Positions 58,720 through 64,000 of a stretch of DNA of 64,000 nt are shown one piece after another (the first letter of the stretch is position 1; each line of letters begins with the position of its first letter). A program made the position numbers and the translations under genes. The notes under the pieces were generated by a model. The model did no database searches. It was not told where the DNA came from and was given only the letters and a program-made list of their open reading frames with translations. Origin of the DNA: Silurus meridionalis (lineage: Eukaryota; Chordata; Actinopteri; Siluriformes; Siluridae); contig NC_060885.1 in the NCBI RefSeq assembly GCF_014805685.1, forward strand, positions 24,809,632 through 24,873,631, in the 5' to 3' direction.

Positions 58720-61700
58720 TTAAATGAAGGGTTTTTTAATATAGTGTTGCTTCTAGACATTTTATTTTTAATTAGTTTGTTGCACTGCTGCAAGTTTTTT
58801 TAAATTAGTGTTGTTTCCACTTAATTGAAAATTGTGAAAAATGAAGATGTATCAGTTCACACAGAGACAAACACACAGCTTGTGACACTGTCTAATTCCG
58901 GGTCATTTTCAATTGGCCTCTGTGACATTTCTGTACAAATAATTTGTCTCAGATTAAAGAAAACGATACCGGGAAATCCACACAACAATGACATTAATGA
59001 GGACCGCATCAATCAGTCCACCAGTGCACCAAATGTCAATATGTGGACATAACATTTGTTTTCAGTGATTTCAATGGGCTTAATCCACCCTCAAAAGTCT
59101 ATAATAATAGAACACACTTAAAAAAACACTGTAAGAAAATGAAGCTGTCAGACATTGATAAATGCATCTTATTCTTTATGTGTTTGTATTCTTGTGGCCT
59201 GTGTGAACTGAGCTCACCCAGGGCACTGCATGCAGCTGCTGGCCATAATGCTAGTGGTCGTTGCAGGTCATATGCTGAATATGAAGGACCATTGGTGACC
59301 TGTGAAGGTCACAGCACAGAACATGTTGAATCCCAAGTAAACACTGCTTACCAAAAAGAGCCAACAGTCTTCCCAAATAGCTTCCTTGTATGAACATATC
59401 TAAAGTTGGAGCGCACACTGATTTTTATAATAAAACCATAATAATAAGGGAAAGTAGGGCGATTTACAATTGGCTGAAGATAAGGAAAAGGGGTGTGAAC
59501 TTTTTAAAACATCATCAAGTGTGATGTGTGGGAATGGACGAGCGGACTGACGGCTGATTAATGACCTCGAACACTGAATACTCCATTCTCTTCACATGAT
59601 AATCAATTTCAATAGCGGACGAAAAAGTTGGACCATCGTAGCTTTTCCTACAATGAGTAGCAATCCTTCAGTGTTCAGGACAAAGGAACGAAACTTAAGT
59701 CTTCCTGCAGTGTGTGTAAGGAATAGTATTTTATGTTTCTAGAAAACATCAACATCATAGCCCTAAACCTCTTTGCTCAATTTCTGCAAAATGCATGTCC
59801 ATGTGTGGCAAAAAAACATTATTACTTTTCCTTAGTCCGCAGATTTAAAATTAAAACAAACGGTTTAATCAAAGTGTGAATGATTTAATTGTCCTTACCA
59901 CAAATAAAAAGCAGTTTTCTAACATCTAAACAGTGAATGAAATATCTTATCTGGTGCAGTGTATTTGTAATACATGTTCAACTGAAATGAACTGAATAGA
60001 TTATTGGTGCATCATCTTCATTTTTAAACTTGTCCCCTTCCCCCTCCAGTGAATGTGATGATGAGACCTCTCTGGTCCTGGCTCTGACTACAGACTGGCT
60101 GCTTTGCAATGGAAGCCACAGGTCTACAGGCTGCTTCACAACATTAACGGACAGATGGTGAACACCACCTATTAATGCAGTGACTAGCACTACTCAATCC
60201 TTGACTTAGTAACTGCTGGCTTGTTTTGGCATCCTCATTCTCATCTCCCAGTAGACACACGGCTGTCCCTCGCCAAGCACTTCAGCAATATGTAAATAAC
60301 CAGATAGAGAGAGCTTGCTTTCATCTGAATATGAATGGATTGAGAGAAGGCGGCACAGAGGGGGAAAAAGAAAAAAAAACAAGGGTGACAAGGACCAAGC
60401 GTCATCCATGCCAACTTTTTGTTATGAAAGAAAGAAGCAAAAGAGACATAATCAACCGAATAAAACAATATTTACTGCAAACATTATGCATTGCTTTATT
60501 GTATTTTTAGTGACTTTCTTTTTAGAAACATTATTAAATTCTTTTTAGTGACTGTCAGAGACTGTTTAAAAAGCTGCAGTCTATCCTGTGTTTAGAAAAT
60601 CAATCTACAACACTGATAGTATGAAAACATTTTTACACAGAACTAAGAGAAACACAATTTAATCTGACTTACTATTACCTAGCTTATATAGTACTATATT
60701 ACCATTACCTTAATTATAAAGCACTATATTGCTATTATGTATATTATAAAGTACAATAATTATATTACCTATATTATAGAGAACTTTATTACTATTATCT
60801 ATATTATACAGTATAGTACTATATTACTACCTACTACTATCCTACGAGAAATTATTGGGTAGTTGGAGGTAAACTAATTGCCAGTAAAAAAAACAATTAT
60901 TTATTTCTAGCTAGGTAGCTAGCTAAATAATGCTACTGAGTTACTACAGAATTCAGTACAGCTTGTCAAAGTGCACATTAAATAAATGAATTAATAAATA
61001 AAATCAAGCCCAAAAAAACAAGACAGAGGAACAGAATAGAAGTAGCCAGCATGGTGGCAGCATTATTAACTCACAGTTCCATTATACCTTATATTGCCCA
61101 TGGGTGTATAATACAGGGAGTGGAAGATGTGTATAATATATTATAAATATTCTAATAAAATGTAAAATAATTATAGCAGTTTGATTTAATTCTTATTTGA
61201 ACAATCATTTAACGAGTAAAAAAGCATGGCTTTACATGGTATTTTTTATTGGTTTTATTAATGAAGAAGTGAAGAAGAGTGCTATAGTGTGAAGAAAAGA
61301 GCTAGAACATAAAATAATTTGACAAGCTATTGCCATTTATATAGGTAACATTTCAGCTTCTGAACTTGGTGTCTTTCACCATCACCCTCACTGTCCTGCC
61401 ATTATGAAATATCCCTACCTCTCTCTCCAAAATGTCCATTCTACTGCCCCTTCCTCTGTAGCTTCCTGCACCATATCATCCCTTCCAGACCCTGACTCCT
61501 TTTCCTCTCTACCACTGCCATTCACATTCCTCTTCTCCTATTTCTCATCTATGGACCTCCTCTGCCCTCTATCCTCTAAACCCATCTGATCCTAACCTGG
61601 CAGATATATCAGATTGAATAAAAACAGCAAAGAAAATATTACGGGCAAATCAATAAATACTGATCTCAACTCATCCTTTTTGTGTTCTGACACATTTTCA

Positions 61701-61885
61701 TCATCAAAAGAAGAGCTCCTGCTAATCATCTTGTCCACCTTCCAATTGGATTCCAACCCCTTCTTCAATACTCCAGACTATCTTCCTCTTCTTTATCCCT
61801 TCATTATAGTATAATAATATCTGGTCATGTACCAATTGCATTTAATCACTCTGTATAACCCGGTCATATCAACTGGCATGAAGGG
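58720..61885. other. Intergenic DNA, nothing recognised
   Basis: Short frames (58825-59052, 59043-59393, 60226-60510) have no family features. A stretch of TATTA-rich low complexity lies at 60660-60850. The C/T-rich part at 61400-61580 may belong to the decayed LINE that follows. Confidence 0.45.
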
Positions 61886-62370
61886 AATCCACATCTACTA
61901 CCAGCAGACTTTGTGCCGGCTGCCATGATTCTCAGCAATTTGTCTTCCATTTTCCTCCTTTTTAACAGCTTTTTTGTGAGTCCTTATGTGAGTTTTCATG
62001 CCACTTATATGTGGATGACACTCAACTTCCTATGCTTTTGTCCATCAATCACTCAAGCTTTTTCACGGATCTAAGTATATCTTGCAGACATCTTTTGAAT
62101 GTCGGCTGAAACTTGATCCCAACAAAACTGCTGTTTCCCTCTGGAGACAACCCCATGCATCCCCATGTCAGAATCTTATAATCTACCAGAAAAACTCTCA
62201 GATCTTACCATCTGTTGCTACACACAAACTTGGGTCAACTGTCCATATTCTCTTTCATTGCTAGGTTAACAATGATTATGCTTGTTTCTCCTTTACAACA
62301 TCAGAAAGATTAATCAATTTTTAGCCACACAGGCCGCTCAGGTGTTTGTTCATTTCAAGTCTGCAACCTA
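61886..62370 (+). mobile_element. Heavily decayed LINE reverse transcriptase remnant
   Basis: In broken frames the DNA still spells YMWMTLN/YVDDTQL-like text at about 62008-62030 (a Y-x-DD box in one frame), a CRLKLDPNKTAVSLW block (about 62099-62143) and a LYNIRKINQF piece near 62295. Order and spacing fit an L2/CR1-type RT core followed by thumb. Many stops; very old. Confidence 0.45.
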
Positions 62371-64000
62371 CGTCTGCCTTTAAAAGCCACTTGACAACTG
62401 CATCTGAACAGGAATGTAAAAACTATTTCTCATACAGTACCCCATTGCAGCATTTCCTCCACTAGCTCACATTGAAAACACTGCTACTTTAAAGCATTTA
62501 TCAGTGCATTTATCACTGCACTCACTGATCCCAAGTGACCCATCATTTCTTAGGGTAAAATGAATGCATGAATCCAAGTGCTTTAATGAACATCCCTGAA
62601 ATATCTCAATGCTGGCTCTCTTCCAACAGTGATTAGAGACCTACCTTATCAGGCGTGTTTTTTTTTTCCATATGTACACTTAGTTCTTTACCTAGCGAAC
62701 CTGTATGAGAACATATTTATTGATAATGACCTCAAATCATTTTTCTGTAAATCCCTGTGGAAAATATTGTCTGTCAAATGAAATAAATGGAAACGTCTAC
62801 ATTTCCAGCATTTGGCATACACCCTAAACCAAAATGACTTACATTTATTGTGTCAGTAGTTGTTAGTATTTAACAAGTTTGTACTGTCAGATGTTTTTGA
62901 CTATCTGTATTTTATCATACTACATACAAATAAGAATAGAAATGTATACAAATGTACATAAATGTATGCATACAAGAATATTAGGCTGTATTCACAACTT
63001 TTAATAAAGAACTTTATTCCATTGTGATATTTTTCTGTGGTATTTCATATATAAAAAGCTGTAGTCATTATTTTTCTTTTTTCTATCAAATATTTATATT
63101 GAAAAAAAAATTTAATTCTTTACCAAGTATGCAGCTGACAGCGGTTTAAGACATTTCCTTTAAGTAAAAATACTGGTTGTCTTGTATGTAGGACAAATAA
63201 ATGAATAAGACAATGTTAATTTTATAAACTGCATTTGTTAATGGATTTGTTCAATCTTATCTGAACTGATCAAAATTCAACCGGCAAAGCATTCTGAAGC
63301 ATGCTGGCTGATGGAAGAACCGAAAAAAACAGAAACACTTCCTCTTGTGGTAGAATAACAGACAGTTGCTGATTAAGATAACTTTGCTGAAGAGCGACGG
63401 CAGACACACAGTAATACTGCAGCAGGAAACTGTGCCGCTTCCTCCCCTGTTTTCCAGAAAGACATCAAAACATATGAGAAATACATATTTGGATTAACTA
63501 GAGCCATTATTAGTTACTGTTCTGCACAGGCATTTTCTAGAATGCTTAGCATAATCAGAAAAATAGAATAGAAAATATTTACTTTCCTTTATTTCAGAAG
63601 GTTAGCAAACGTATTTAACAGAGCTCTCATTCAGATGTGCTCAGACACTATTTACTGTGAATACTATAAATCTGTCTGCAGTGTGCTTTGGGCCAAAATG
63701 CTCTACACGATGACACAAAGCAAAAGTGTCAGAGCATCAGAGCAGATCAAGAAAATGCGTTCTCTACTTCAAGATTTGTACTCTGCCTGCTGTCAAGAAG
63801 GATGAACATTAAAGCAATCGCAGGTCTAACGAGTCCCACTAAAAGGCCTTAGTTCCGGCCTGGCCACATAATGGGCACCCGAGCTGGGTCGAGCATGCTG
63901 TGGAGGGGGTACAGCATGCCTGGATTTGTCATTTATGAGATTTAATTTGTCCAAGAATAAGAGCGAGTCAGAGGTCAGTCGGTTGGAGGGCTGACCTGCT
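62371..64000. other. Intergenic DNA, nothing recognised apart from a nuclear-receptor-like palindrome
   Basis: No gene seen. At 63972-63978 and 63991-63997 AGGTCAG and its inverse CTGACCT are separated by 12 bases, the only ordered motif noted. Confidence 0.4.

Noticed and set aside
59043..59393. 116-codon open frame with Cys/Leu-rich middle
   Set aside because: Overlaps another frame, no splice or promoter context and no family motif.
60226..60548. Several overlapping 67-94 codon frames on both strands
   Set aside because: Basic low-complexity AG-rich DNA (GGGGGAAAAAGAAAAAAAAC) keeps frames open by chance.

Overview
The window is animal nuclear DNA, almost certainly from a teleost fish. 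It carries a complete deltaD (dld) gene and, head to head with it, a complete fam120b gene, the pair that sits together as DLL1/FAM120B in other vertebrates. Both are split by GT-AG introns. The rest is typical fish repeat content: Tc1-like, hAT-like, RTE-like, L2/CR1-like and BEL/Pao elements, tRNA-derived SINE pieces and very many CA, TA, CT and GATA microsatellites. An ostariophysan (catfish- or carp-like) source fits the repeat set, but that is inference.

Layout. 1-3.2 kb: a Tc1-like remnant and a small hAT-type element with an exact 8-bp target duplication (2467-3162). 3.78-14.94 kb: fam120b on the minus strand in ten coding exons, with repeats in its introns. 15.6-19.2 kb: a three-level nest of transposons, a candidate fam120b promoter with doubled ETS sites (17545-17560) and another Tc1-like element. 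19.2-23.1 kb: the dld upstream region, with candidate factor sites, long CT tracts and an opposed CA/GT pair close to the promoter. 23.16-28.4 kb: dld on the plus strand in eleven coding exons, from TATA box to poly(A) signal. 28.4-33 kb: gene-poor DNA with decayed transposons. 33-37.8 kb: a nearly whole Tc1-like element inside a TA microsatellite, a hAT fragment with a BED finger, a LINE tail and two strong inverted repeats, one with perfect 50-bp arms. 38.1-43.2 kb: two RTE-like retrotransposons on the minus strand; the first is joined at its 5' end to a tRNA-Glu-like sequence. 43.3-44.8 kb: decayed Tc1-like pieces and a telomere-like tract. 44.8-53.8 kb: a broken BEL/Pao LTR retrotransposon with an L2/CR1-like LINE inserted in gag and a hAT fragment inserted in pol. 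54.8-56 kb: one more Tc1-like remnant. 56-64 kb: mostly featureless, with one unrecognised 82-codon reading frame (58213-58461) and a decayed LINE fragment.

The two host genes have different jobs. dld encodes a transmembrane Notch ligand with DSL, eight EGF repeats and a C-terminal ATEV. fam120b encodes an XPG-like-fold protein of the FAM120/CCPG family. They share about 5.6 kb between their presumed start regions, so elements there could act on either gene. The fam120b model has a one-base frame break in exon 4 that may be an assembly error. All transposon open frames seen are broken, partial or decayed.
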